From NCBI RefSeq assembly GCF_964355755.1, contig NC_092674.1, positions 25,658,001 through 25,718,000 of the forward strand: a DNA stretch of 60,000 nucleotides. The letters are read 5' to 3'. A model generated the notes under the pieces. The model was not told the origin of the DNA. It made no database searches and saw only the letters and a list, made by a program, of their open reading frames with translations. The DNA is from Antedon mediterranea. Lineage: Eukaryota > Echinodermata > Crinoidea > Comatulida > Antedonidae. Of the stretch, positions 11,500-23,022 are shown piece after piece (the stretch's first letter is position 1; every line of letters starts with the position of its first letter). The translations under genes were made by a program, and so were the position numbers.

Positions 11500-12118
11500 T
11501 ATTTATTACATTCAATTTATTTACAAACAATATTTTACAATCACAACTACACATTTAAAACAAGTAGGGAATAAAAACCACACAGAAAAAAGTACTATAA
11601 AACAAAAATGAAACTAGTTTGATGATATAGAATTCCTAATTTAGCGACTAACACACGGTATATACTATAAACGATTTATTCATTTACAACAAAAAAAAAG
11701 AAAAAAAATGATTACAGGCTGATTGGATCAGTGGAATAAAGAGCATAAAAAGTTTTTTAAAAACTGCGATCCGTTAAAAAACTTGACATTAAAACTGCAA
11801 TACCAGTAGATATTTCGGCTCTTAAAATCATTCAGTACATCATTAAAATTACTACCAAAATATTTTGATTTACAACTGTCCAAGCATTTTGTGTAAAAAG
11901 TTTTTTACCACTCCCAAACCATGTGTACAATAATTATTAAAAAACAATTAAAAAATCACGTCTTTCACGCCACCAATGTTCTACAGCAAATTTCATGATT
12001 TAAAATTCTTGTATAAAATGATGATGCAGAAATTTTGCGTTCCTTATTGGGGACTGGTTAGCTGCTCAAATACCCGGAGACGTTTTAAAATTGGTGTCGT
12101 TCCAGTAGAGGGCGATAG
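11500..12118 (-). other. CCNA: cyclin A 3' untranslated region (approximate)
   Basis: Sequence downstream of the cyclin A stop. Two minus-strand AATAAA hexamers lie at 11521-11516 and 11507-11502, so cleavage near 11480-11500 is likely. The exact end is not visible. Confidence 0.5.
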
Positions 12119-13278
12119 TCATAACAAAGGACCTGTAGCAGGTGCTGGGGTTAATGATGCACTACTATACCTGCAAGTACAAATAAATAATATTGTAAAG
12201 AAAATGCAAAGTATTTAACAAAGATTTATTACAGCTAAGTGGAAAAAAGTACAGGGGACTATACATGCAGAAGAGTAGCTAGAAAAGCTAGATGTTAAAC
12301 TTGCGGAGAAGATGTTATGATTTTAGGTTAATATTATGAAACACTCATTTCTCCATGGGTAAACTGCTAAGTACTGTACCGATTTATATTTTTTACAGGG
12401 GACTTGTATACATGCAGAAGAGTAGCTAGAAAAGCTAGATGTTAAACTTGGCCCATATACACTTGGGGGGAAGATGTTGCTATGATTTTAGGTTAATATT
12501 ATGAAACACTCATTTCTCCATGGGTAAACTGCCAAGTACTGTACTTACTTTGCCGATTTATATTTTTCTCGTACTGCTTGCTGCGGAGCAATCGATGCAT
12601 GCAAGTAAGTTTGATATAAATCTTTAACACATTGGCTGATATCTTCACTTTGGTAACCACTGTGGTAGGCCAAGGAAGCATTCTGGAAAAAATAAATACA
12701 AAATTGGTTAGAACTTATTTACATGTTTCACCTTAGCCTTTTTTACTGGGAGGTAAAGAGATAATGCTTATGAAATTATATCAAAGAAATGGTTCGAGAC
12801 TGATGAACATTTGTTATCTAATACTAAACTATTTTTTTATTCAGGAAAGCAATAAAGAAAAGTTCCTAGGAAGATCCAAGGGAAGCATAACAACTAACAA
12901 CAATGATGTGAATCTCTATCTGCTGCTTGACATCGAGGCAAAGAGCTCAAATAATTGAGATGAAAACCCAAGCAGATTTTACTTATTTACATCTTGGCCA
13001 AGATATTTGACTTGCAGGCAAAGAGATAATGCGTAAAAAATAATATTAATTTATATATTTATATTAAACCATACAGACAGAAGTCTGAATAATTCTGAAC
13101 ACAATGGACAATGAAAAAGGGGACAGCACAAGTAAGACAAATATGCAAAATTAAACATTCTTACCCAAGCAGATTTTTCCATAGTATGATTAGCAAGACA
13201 AACTGCAGAGGCTGCAATCATTGAAGGAAGGTACTTGATGTATGGGTCATACTGCTGTAGTGTTAACTCTGCTAAGTA
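12119..13278 (-). CDS. CCNA: cyclin A exons 6-8: C-terminal cyclin fold and tail
   Basis: Exon 13278-13165 encodes [20 protein letters not shown]. Exon 12682-12549 encodes [15 protein letters not shown] through REKYKSA. Exon 12170-12119 encodes [11 protein letters not shown] and the stop. The last 20 bases of exon 7 are part of a local tandem duplication (12252-12568). Confidence 0.95.
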
Positions 13279-16200
13279 CTGCAAAACAAAATATTCATAA
13301 ATTCAAAACATTAATTCTATTTCTGCTTAACTGTTGATACTACTGTATTAGAATACCCACACCTTCGGAATCAAAGTGCCTCCCGAATAGGCAATGGTAA
13401 TTAATATGTCTCAACACTGGTTACTAAAATTCTGTGTGGTGTGGTGATTTGCCCATATAATGACATGTCATACAGTATTTGGACATATCACATCTTTTGC
13501 CTCAAAGTTTTGACAGCGTAGACAGCTTTATATACCCTGTTCTACTGTATAGTTAACTGGACAATATTTTGTATTGACCAACTGACCACTACTAGTCTAC
13601 TATTAGCAGCCTAAAGACCTGCCTACACTATTAAACTAAAAAAATGTGATGTGCCCATATATGGACGCAATGTCAATACTACCATATTTGGGCATATCAC
13701 TTACCATATTTGGGCACACTTTTTATACAGAGCTTAATATAATTAATCATCATAATAGCATTATGAAATAAATACAAACCTTAGCTAGATGTTCCGTTTT
13801 CTTATCTGCTTTGGACGCTTTTAGATATCTGTCTAAGAAACTGCTTATAGTTGGTAAAGCAAGATCAAATGAAAGTACTTTTAATATTAAATGTTCCATT
13901 CTAAGTACTTGTTTAACTTTGTACGTATCGTCGGTTATGTAAACAAACTCTCCTACATCTGGTGGGTATATTTCCTCAAATTTCCTGTGAACGAAACAAT
14001 TTTATAAATTAACAGTTTGCATTGCACATGAAATCACTATGGATCAGAAAAACAAAAATGCATATCATTTGGTAAAAAAAAGCCCACAATGGATAGCAGT
14101 GGAGCTGTAGCTTGGCGTTCCAATCCCGATCTACTGCCAGGGTTTCAACTCACGACTCCATTCGCCAAGACTTGAGCTCTGTCTACACTATCAAACTATT
14201 TTTGTTTGAAAAAAAGTGTGATGTCCCCAAATATGGTAGTTATAAATAAACTGAGTGTTGCAGCAAAACAACTGGAACTTTCTCGCTCGTCCGTCTACGT
14301 GGTACGGGATGGTGAACTTGACCGATGGAAACAGATCGTTGCTGTCGACTGTCAAAGATTCCATCGGGCACATTACAATGTGTTGTCACATAAAATTTGA
14401 TGTAGACAGAGCTTAAGTTTATAAGTACAATAATTATTAAATAGTTTATGTATCCTGTAATTGGCGAGTTAACAAATATGTTAAATACGTACGCAGCTAC
14501 AAACATGCTTGCAGCTCCCACTAACTGCAACTTGCTACGAAGAACACTCATTTGTGACAGAAACCTGTCGATGTAGGACACGGCAAGGTAAAGTGTTTCG
14601 TCATGTAGCCTATATTCTCCTGCCACTTCAACTAACCAGTCAACAAGAATGCAACGCATGTTTTGGTTGATGTCTGGTTGCTTTCGCATGTACCCTGGCT
14701 TAGGGCGATGTTTTTGCTGAAATAAAAAAATTTCATGTTAGAATCTTGCATAGCATCAAAATTATGGATAGAGCCACCTCCTTCAAAATAATAACAGAAA
14801 TTTTGCAAACGTCTATCATTTTCAATTATCACATGCGCAGAATGTATTGAAATTCTGTCCGCAGATTAACCTAAAGAAATTTGTATGTATTCGAGCAGTC
14901 TACACTTTATGTGAAAAAAAAGTGCGATGTGCCCATATATGGACATGATGATGGCAAACCACAACCATATTTGGGCACATCACATTTTGTATACCAAAGT
15001 AGTTTGATAGTGTGGATAGTGCTGTGTAGTGGAGGTTTGAGAACTCAATCACCTATTCTGCAAGTGACCGTGTTTCCTACTTTTGGATTCAAATGAAAAT
15101 ATGTGTAAAATATTACCTCTGCTTCTTTCAAGTACTTATAAATATCTGCAGAGTACTCCGAAACATTTAAATATTCTGCATCGTTGATATCTTCTATTTT
15201 TTCTTCAATATCAAGCTCACTTTTCATAGAAGCATCTAAAATCATTGGCGAGTCTGAAAAAAAAGAAAATATTTTAGTCAAGCCCCTATTTCATAGAAGC
15301 ATCTTAAAGATGTATTGTCCCTTTGACTAATTCCAAAAAAATAAAAAATAAAAGATTTCGAAAAAAGGTGGGTCATTTTGAAGTATCATAATAGTTATTA
15401 ACTATCACCAAAAATTTTTTGGGAAAAAAAAAAATTAACTGAAATACATACGTTTTTTTGTTACAAAAATAACTTTGACTTCCAGTCAAAGTTTTCAATC
15501 AAAACATATCCCATAATGAAACGCGCTTGTTTGGCTACTCTGTATGCATAATCATAAAACTTCCTCATGATCTGTGTGAAAATACCTTCTTAACCGTGAC
15601 GAGTTGTAAACAATCCTAATTTAGCATATGCATAATGCGTACTCATGGTTTGAAATCTTTGTTTACTTTCGCTCGTGACGATTTTCCAGATGAAATGTAA
15701 TCAAACTAATTTACCTGTTAATTACGTAAACTTGTTGTTTTTGGCTCGAATTTTCGACTTAAAGTGAAAAACTTTAATATTACTTTGATATGGCCACTTT
15801 AAATTTAGAATATTTTGACCTTCATTTTTTTGTGTTTCAAGGGACAATACATCTTTAAATAATTTGAGATTCAGAAATCAGAAATACTTTTATTTCAAGT
15901 AATTAAAAGTTTACTGTACTGCAAGACTTCGGTACTACTAACCTGAACTATGGTCAAAGTTCATAAACACGTCAGAAAGTGGTTGCCTATTTGTAGTGGT
16001 CAACGACGTGACTGTTGATGGTAGTTGTTGTAATACAGCTGGAATGGATGGCTGTCTCGTGGACGAGGTTCCTTCTGAATCGACATGTATAGAGAAGGTA
16101 GTTGGTCGTCCACAAGTAACGGAAAATGGTTGCTTGGCAGAAGCCAAAGCATTTTCATCTTGTTTAACATTCTCAAAGTTTTCCGTTGTCTGGAATCGAA

Positions 16201-16612
16201 AAAGAAAATATAATCATTAAACAAAATTTAAAATAAATATGGGTAGGCCTAGCTAAACCACTTTTTTTTAAATCTTATACTAGCCGGCCTACTACCAGCA
16301 TAAATAATTATTAATAGGTACCAGTTTAGTAGGCCTATATACTGCATGATTACCAAGATTACATGATGCTTATTAATTAAAAAGGAAGAATTAGTAGTAG
16401 TAACAAACCTGTTTTGCAGCTCTGAATGGTTGTACTCTAGTTGTTGTAGTCGTATTTTCTGAAAGAGTAACCAATGCCGCCCTTTTTGTTGCTTGTGGAC
16501 CATTCAGGCTTCTACTTGATATATCTTCTCTTGTTTTGGATTTTCGGTTAATTTGATTAGAAGCATGTCTATTTTCAATATCCATGTAAACGGTTGTAAA
16601 TGATTGAGCCAT
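12119..16612 (-). CDS. CCNA: cyclin A
   Basis: Eight coding exons: 16612-16409, 16189-15943, 15253-15117, 14716-14493, 13984-13780, 13278-13165, 12682-12549, 12170-12119 (stop TGA at 12121-12119). They sum to 438 aa, close to vertebrate cyclin A2 (about 430). It binds and activates CDK2/CDK1 in S phase and mitosis (family knowledge). Seen: a destruction box [10 protein letters not shown] at about residues 44-53; cyclin-A-specific TFSIHVD near 100; the hydrophobic-patch motif as MRCILVDW near 217 (MRAIL in vertebrates); [20 protein letters not shown]; the second cyclin fold [11 protein letters not shown]; and a C-terminal end [11 protein letters not shown] similar to vertebrate REKYKNSKYHG. 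Phases join cleanly. An acceptor AG at 16619-16618, five bases before the ATG, indicates an upstream noncoding exon. Confidence 0.97.
12252..12568. repeat. tandem duplication spanning the exon 7 donor of cyclin A
   Basis: Copy A (12252-12395) and copy B (12396-12568) share blocks such as CAGAAGAGTAGCTAGAAAAG and CATTTCTCCATGGGTAAACT. Copy B extends into the last 20 bases of exon 7. In copy A the donor bases (ACTTAC on the plus strand) are deleted, so only the downstream-located authentic donor is intact. Confidence 0.85.
13446..13530. mobile_element. foldback MITE fragment, family 1
   Basis: Only the right half is recognisable (GGACATATCACATC, TTGACAGCGTAGACAGC). It lies in cyclin A intron 5. 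Confidence 0.65.
13612..13737. mobile_element. foldback MITE, family 1
   Basis: Left end CTGCCTACACTATTAAAC, with an internally repeated CCATATTTGGGCA, and a decayed right end (ATACAGAGCTTAA). It lies in cyclin A intron 5. Confidence 0.82.
13780..14716 (-). CDS. CCNA: cyclin A exons 4-5: N-terminal cyclin box
   Basis: Exon 4 runs from [10 protein letters not shown] through [16 protein letters not shown] to SMFVAA and ends at a GTACGT donor with two leftover bases. Exon 5 starts with G completing an Ala codon and continues [11 protein letters not shown]. The intron between them contains the composite MITE at 14172-14417. Confidence 0.96.
14172..14417. mobile_element. foldback MITE carrying a captured fragment
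   Basis: The ends are those of the common MITE (GCTCTGTCTACACTATCAAAC and ATTTGATGTAGACAGAGC). The centre (14241-14365) is replaced by about 125 bp of unrelated, more GC-rich sequence. That insert is open on both strands (for example [20 protein letters not shown] on plus). It lies in cyclin A intron 4. Confidence 0.75.
14893..15026. mobile_element. foldback MITE, family 1
   Basis: Interior GTGCGATGTGCCCATATATGG and right end TAGTTTGATAGTGTGGATAG. It lies in cyclin A intron 3. Confidence 0.85.
15117..16612 (-). CDS. CCNA: cyclin A exons 1-3: N-terminal regulatory region
   Basis: Exon 1 (68 codons) contains the candidate APC/C destruction box [10 protein letters not shown] flanked by basic residues. 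Exon 2 (82 codons plus one base) is Ser/Thr-rich with [13 protein letters not shown]. Exon 3 carries [14 protein letters not shown], the helix before the cyclin box (vertebrate DYHEDIHTYLREME). Three short nested frames near 16000-16220 are shadows. Confidence 0.95.
15304..15858. mobile_element. TIR element, family 2 (long version)
   Basis: Ends TTAAAGATGTATTGTCCC and GGGACAATACATCTTTAA are inverted repeats. At 555 bp it is longer than the other copies and has a partly different interior. It lies in cyclin A intron 2. Confidence 0.85.
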
Positions 16613-17037
16613 TATTTCTGAAATTAAGGAGGTTTTAAAAACATAAATATGTTGCCGTACAATGGGCTAAAGTAAAGCACGCTTTTTTAGAAGGTAGCCT
16701 ATCCAAATGACCTCCAGGGCCCCATTGCGTAGCTATTTTCAAATTTTAAAATGGCGTTCTTTTCATCAACAATCAGCGAGTGGACTCGTCCTCAACAAGC
16801 ATCAGATTTGAATTAAATATGTTACATAAAGAACACTAAAATACCTACTTGATCGGTAGCTAGGTTAGTCAAGTTTTGATATGTTTCTGCGTACTTTTAG
16901 GTCGTTTTCCCCTTCTATATTCGAGGAGAAATACGCAGTATGTGTGCCAAAATACAGCTTCCTAGGGGTTAGGCGCTGACAAAGCGGAAATCAGCTGTTT
17001 ACAAAATAGTTCATTCATTCAACTTACCCGCTCGAAA

Positions 17038-17100
17038 GCTCTCGACCAATCAGATTGCGAGGGCGATACCACTATTACATACCTGAATGCAATGTTCTAC
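17038..17100 (-). promoter_or_regulatory. CCNA: putative cyclin A noncoding first exon and promoter
   Basis: On the minus strand CTTTCGAGCGG is followed by a consensus donor GTAAGT (17037-17032). This could pair with the acceptor just upstream of the ATG (16619-16618). A CCAAT box (ATTGG on the minus strand) lies at about 17045-17050, near GCGGG and TTGAA words that resemble the CDE/CHR arrangement of cell-cycle promoters. The TSS is not visible; this is an inference. Confidence 0.35.
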
Positions 17101-17300
17101 CTAATAAATTTATTATTCACAAACAGGTACGATATATTTATGTTAATTTCAAATATGTAAAATTAAGTAATTAGCACATTCAATGAATTGTACAGAATAA
17201 ACTGTAGGCTACAGAAACAATTTTACTTTCTTGGTTTTTAGACGTTTCCATTATTATTACCCATCACCTTGCAAGATATGCACCACATTCTAACTAGCCT

Positions 17301-17489
17301 AAAGCCTTGTTTACACTATCAAACTTTATGTGTCAAAAAAGTTTGATGTTCCCAAAAATGGTAGAACTATGCTTACATATGGTAGTGATATGACATCATT
17401 ATGTCCATATATGGGCACATCACATTTTTTGACACATAATAAAGTTTGATAGTGTAGAGACAAAGCTTTTAAGCTTTGTCTACACTATA
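17301..17489. mobile_element. foldback MITE plus adjoining terminal fragment, family 1
   Basis: A full copy to about 17470 is followed head-on by a lone end, AAGCTTTGTCTACACTATA (17471-17489). Confidence 0.88.
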
Positions 17490-17539
17490 CAATTGCCCAT
17501 TGGTGGTGGAATGTTGCCTCTATGATGGTAAAACATAAA

Positions 17540-17690
17540 CAAAATAATTATTCACTTATAAAAAGAGAAAAAACGTTTAATTTTAACCAAAAACCAGACA
17601 TTTTTTCAGGTAAATACTTTTTTGGTTAACGTGAAGACACTTAAAAACAAAATGTGAAAAAAAAAATTTTCAAGGGGATAATGTCTTTAA
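17540..17690. mobile_element. TIR element fragment, family 2
   Basis: The internal AACCAAAAACC and TTTTTTCAGGTAAATA segments and the right end GGGGATAATGTCTTTAA are recognisable. Confidence 0.65.
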
Positions 17691-18145
17691 AACTGTTATA
17701 CGTCAACAAGCGAGCGGCGGCGTTTTAAAGAAATATTTTTTATATATATTTTTTTTATATTTTATTATATTTTATACCAGCAAAAGCAGTAAATAAATAA
17801 ATAATGATGTTGTACGTAGGCCTATAGACTCGATAATAGCCGCTTCTAATGATCATTTTAGCCAAATTATAGGCCTTCTTTAATGTTTCGTTATATCTGC
17901 CGGAGTCATATGAAGTTGAGAACTATTTTGCCTATCGCCATGGACTTGCGATAACATTCAATTTATGTTCATATAATACTAATAAAATGTGCCGATGTAC
18001 CCTATCAATATTAATGATCGACCTCCAACGATTTATGCCATTATAAATGGAGATTATGACGAATAACTTGAGAAAGAACCATGGTCCAAAAAGTTCGTGA
18101 TCGAAGCTTAATAAATAAATCGTAGCAACAAACTACCTTGTCTAT

Positions 18146-18284
18146 AAAGTCTACACTATCAAACTTTATGTGACAACAAAATGTAATGTGTCCATATATA
18201 TGGACATGATGATGATGATATCACTACCATAATTGGGCACATCACACTTTTTTTGTCAAACTGGTTTGATAGTGTAGACAAAGG
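18146..18284. mobile_element. foldback MITE, family 1
   Basis: Both ends are present (GTCTACACTATCAAACTTT and GGTTTGATAGTGTAGAC). It is intergenic. Confidence 0.9.
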
Positions 18285-19275
18285 GTAGGACTCTAATGGT
18301 GTTCAATGAGTGTTTTCCACTGTATATAGTCTGTATATTAAATCGTACATATTGGATACAATGAAAAGCAAATGAGAAATTAATTTCTAAATTTGTAAGA
18401 AAGAGGATGACATTTTAATAACGGAATGTATTTTTACAGAGCTTTAATTTTTATACATGGATGTACGTGTTTTATCGTCATACATGACATGTGCGATTTC
18501 TTAAGGCCTACTCTGTATAAATTACTTTGAGATATTTGATTAGGGTTTATTAATACATGTGTTTGTACATATTGTATTACACGATTTTCTCTAACCGCTC
18601 GACGACGCATGTGCGAACTCTGCGCATACAAACTTTTGACCAATCAGGAGGCTTTCGAAACAGACATGTAATTGGAATAGTGTGAGTGAATTACATTCGT
18701 TACGTTCGGCAAAATATCAATCAATCGTTCCAAATCAGAACAAGCGAGTTTGAGAAGTGACATAAAACTGTCCAAAGATGTCGAGTCTCTATAAATTATG
18801 TATACGCAGATAGATTGTTCCAGAGCCTAGGCCCGTACGTCAGTACTGAAATTCCGATCTCCCCAGTTATTTTCTCAAAATCTGCAACAGTATAATTTAA
18901 TTTTCTTCCATTTGAACAACCCTTGACCTCCTTGGGATTGGAAGGTAGGAATATTAACCACCAAGCTACAGCTCCGGTCTAATTGTTATAATAATAATAA
19001 TAATATATAGGCCTACGCGTACGCGAGTCGAAGATAGTCGGTACAAAATATACGTAGAAACAACTTTCAGTATTTGTATCTAAAATTTAATTATTGCAAT
19101 AATATCAACTATTGTGACGATCGATCACATCAATGGAGAAAATGGCTACAACATTAGTCATGTGATGTTGTCACCACCTAAACATAATGCTAAAGTCAAG
19201 GTACACAGTACAACAAATCCAATGCTGAATAGGTAACTAACACCAACACCTAAAACTAGAATTAATAGTGTATAA

Positions 19276-19523
19276 GACCGAATATAAGCCCATGTTCGAG
19301 TATCAGCTCGCACTCGAGTACTGTCTAAGACTAATGTTTAAGTACTGTGTGAGCTTACCTCCGAGTCTAAATTCGATTATAAGCCCATTTTCGAGTACAA
19401 GTTTATTTTCGACAATAAACCCATTTTAAGTATAAAACGATTATTCAAAAAGAGGAATACGACCACAACGCGATCGTTTTCGGTGATGTACATAATAGCG
19501 AGCACATGGGCTTATATTCGGTC
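19276..19523. mobile_element. TIR element with perfect 20-bp ends
   Basis: GACCGAATATAAGCCCATGT (19276-19295) is the exact reverse complement of 19504-19523. The interior has repeated CGAGTA and TATAAGCCCATTTTCGAG words and no coding capacity. Confidence 0.75.
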
Positions 19524-20210
19524 CAAAACAACCATGAGGGTGGCACTATACCATTCACGTACATCCCTTTGATATCTATAATTTATCATTCAATCGAATA
19601 AGATCTGAAACAAACCTACAAAAATTCTAATTTCGTTAACTAGTTTCAATTATTTTCTGTAACAAGATAATCAAATATTTAATTTATTCAAAAACTAATA
19701 ACCTATTATTTTCAGGTGAATTTAATCACAAGCATACCTTACACAACTTCAAAATATTTACCCTTTTTTTCAAGAATAGATTCTATAGTACAACCATTTA
19801 ACATATAAGTTGTATTGGCAAACACTTAGAACATACAAAATATGTCTCCAAATAATACTGTTACATGTATCAGAATGGAAACCATGAACAAATTTTAACA
19901 TTTTAGCATTTTAGTCAAAACAAATACATTATAAATCAGTGAAATTACATTCTTATTTCACTCTTCCCTGTTATAAACAAACTGTGAATGCTGATTAGGC
20001 TTCTGTATATCGTATTTCATATTTTAAACGCAAGATAATCCAATTGGTCATATCAAGTAAATGAAATACTTGATTAATATATGTAAACGTTGTATACATT
20101 GTTATGTATCATGTTAGTTATTTTATATGTGGGTGTGGGCGGATTTTTTATCTCAATTATTTTATATTGAATTGTATGTAGACACTATATTATTGTCAAA
20201 TCGCATCGCA

Positions 20211-20368
20211 TAAGCTCTGTCTACATTATCAAACTAGTTCGACAAAAAAGTGTGATGTGCCCAATTATGGTATTGATATACCCAAATATGGTAGTGATAT
20301 GACATCATCATGTCCATATATGGGCACATGACATTTTTTTGGCACATAAAGTTTGATAGTGTAGAAAG
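20211..20368. mobile_element. foldback MITE, family 1
   Basis: Full copy with TAAGCTCTGTCTACATTATC and AAGTTTGATAGTGTAGAA. It is intergenic. Confidence 0.9.
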
Positions 20369-21317
20369 TTAATAAATGGGAACTTTGTTGGAATGGTTTG
20401 TGCAAATAAAAAATGTTTTTTTGTAGCAATACGCTTATCTATCAATATAATTTCATATGGCTTCATAAGCCATTATATGTTGCAAACGAATGAGCATAAA
20501 GCCAAAAAATATAATAAACACATTAAATTGTGGCGAACGGGTTTGACTACACTTTAAAAAGGTGTTAACATTTCGGTTTGGTCAACAAATTAATGTTAAG
20601 TGTAAAGTTTTGTTTTGTAACAAGTTGAAATTATAAAATAGATTTGAATATTTTTAAATAATTAGTTGAATTACAAAATAGGAAAAAAGAGATAAAAAAC
20701 TATAGTTGGATTTGAAATGAAAATTAATACATTATATACAAAAGTAATATAAAACTACACTATTAAAATAAAAATGATATACAGTATGTATAAAAATGTG
20801 GTAATAATTCTAGAAAAATGAACATAAATAATATATATACATTCTATGAATTCTAATAAATATATATAACATAAATAATATTTCATATACAAGTTGCAGA
20901 TTTAGCAATTAATAAAGTTGTATTACGGTGACTAGATTCGATTTTCCACAATTGTATTAAAACAAATTAAAATATACTAAAACGTACTAATAAAATATCA
21001 TATAGAAGTTTATTAATAATTTATAAATCTTAATTATTCATAAATTAACTAATTCAAATTTTAATATTACTAATGATATATTTGAATAGATATGTAAATT
21101 TTGTTATTTAACAAATTGTATTGAATTCATATTGGTATGAAAATAAAAAATAATTTAAAAAAATGTTCATAATACTATTTGATTTTATTATTATTATTAA
21201 ATATATTTTATATTTGTGAGTTATTTTAGGAAAAATGATTATACTGCAGTTATTAGATTGATTTTTTAAACTGCAACAATCTATGCTTTGTGATACAGTA
21301 GAATCCCTGCTTTGAGA

Positions 21318-22112
21318 AACCTCTATTAAGAAGACACCTCTCTTACAGGGGACAGCTCTATTCAGGGGACAGCTCTATTCAGGGGACACCGCTCTTCTGG
21401 GACACTCCTATTCAGGGGACACCGTTCTTCTGGGGCACCCTTATTCAGGGGACACCTCTCTTCTGAGACACCTTATTCAGGGGACACCTCTCTTCTGGGA
21501 CACCCTTATTCAGGGGACACCTCTCTTCTGGGACACCCCTATTCAGGGGACACCTCTTTTCTGGGACACCCTTATTCAGGGGACACCTCTCTTCTGGGAC
21601 ACCCTTATTCAGGGGACACCTCTCATCTGGGACACACCTATTCAGGGGACACCTCTCTTCTGGGAAACCCCGATTCAGGGAACACCTCTCTTCTGGGACA
21701 CCCTTATTCAGGGGACACCTCTCTTCTGGGACACCCTTATTCAGGGGAAACCTCACTTCTGGGACACCCCTATTCAGGGGACACCTCTCTTCTGGGAAAC
21801 CCCTATTATTCAGGGGACACCTCTCTTCTGGGACACCCTTATTCAGGGGACACCTTTCTTCTGGGACACCCTTATTCAGGGGACACCTCTCTTCTGGGAC
21901 ACCCTTATTCAGGGGACACCTCTCTTCTGGGACACCCTTATTCAAGGGACACCTCTCTTCTGGGACACCCCTATTCAGGGGACACCTCTCTCATGGACAC
22001 CCTTATTCAGGGGACACCTCTCTTCTGGGACACCCTTATTCAGGGGACACCTCTCTTCTGGGACACCCCTATTCAGGGGACACCGCTCTTCTGGGAAACC
22101 CCTATTCAGGGG
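21318..22112. repeat. 33-bp minisatellite
   Basis: About two dozen units resembling GGGGACACCTCTCTTCTGGG plus ACACCCTTATTCA, with point and length variation. Because the unit is a multiple of three, the minus strand stays open for 166 codons as an 11-residue repeat (NKGVPEERCPL). There is no start context or nonrepetitive flank, so I treat it as noncoding. Its GGACACC/GTGTCCC core is shared with 2021-2440, 30931-30990 and 58876-59080. Confidence 0.93.
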
Positions 22113-22962
22113 ACTGTAATGCAAATGATGGGCAACAATGCCCCATATTAAGGGGACACTTAAGTCATGAAGTTTATTTTTAATGAAGATTATTCTATTA
22201 AATTTTATGTAAAAAAAAAGTGTCATGAAAGGGCAGTAGTAAAATAGTAAATGCTTTCACATCTTTTTGTCAAATTAAACCACCTATAATACATGCATAT
22301 AATTACTGTTTTTAATATCAAGATATGGCTTTATGTGCAAGGAGGTAGTAGTAGAGGCGCCCAGCCTATTTTAATGCTTTCGACTCCTTAGCTAATGGAG
22401 TGGGAAATAAAGGTGACTTCAGTGTTCATTTTAGTGGCTTAACATAATAGTGTATCATTCCTTTCTGTATGTTCTACTTTTTCGTCTGAAAATTCAATAT
22501 ATTAATTAAATTAATAATTTGTTTTTAATGCACATATTTCCTGAGGAATTGATATGATATTTATGTAACAATTGAATCATAGCCTTACAATACCATCATC
22601 ACTATCAACAATATATAATTCTGGATTCTAAATAAATACAAACAAAACCCTATTACAAACATCATATTCACTATTATATCCTATGTTGATAAACTTCTTT
22701 TTAAAAGTATTTTTATCTAAATTTACAATATTTTTTTTACGTTAAATTTACAGAATGTGAGGCGATAGACAGTTTTTTGAATTTTATATTCATTTTATAA
22801 ACATTTATACAGTGCCTGATATTTACAAAGGTTAAAAGCACCCGACGTCATTCGTAACATAAAGCAATCTGGGGCTGTTGGTTGCATCTAAATGCCTCAC
22901 AAAAGACTACAGAACATGAGGACCATCTGTGTATCCTTAGAAACCACTCATGCGTTGCAATA

Positions 22963-23017
22963 GGTACAACCCTAGCAGAAAGCAGGATTCAATCCTGCTT
23001 TCTGCTAGGGTTGTACC
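22963..23017. repeat. perfect 27-bp inverted repeat, one-base spacer
   Basis: The left arm 22963-22989 (begins GGTACAACCCTAGC) is the exact reverse complement of 22991-23017, with a single C between them. It sits 700 bp downstream of the PDE2A stop, possibly in its 3' UTR, and directly before a truncated MITE (23023-23112). Confidence 0.97.
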
Positions 23018-23022
23018 AACCT

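Larger units (their letters stand above)
17101..22960. other. intergenic region between PDE2A and cyclin A
   Basis: No coding exon was recognised. Contents are MITE copies (17301-17489, 18146-18284, 20211-20368), a second-family fragment (17540-17690), a SINE fragment (18920-18977), a TIR element (19276-19523), a strongly AT-rich stretch (about 20600-21240), and the 33-bp minisatellite (21318-22112). Confidence 0.6.

Noticed and set aside
21445-22226. Minus-strand open frames of 166 and 83 codons with NKGVPEERCPL repeats
   Set aside because: Entirely the product of the 33-bp minisatellite. There is no nonrepetitive coding flank, and frame breaks occur wherever a unit varies in length.
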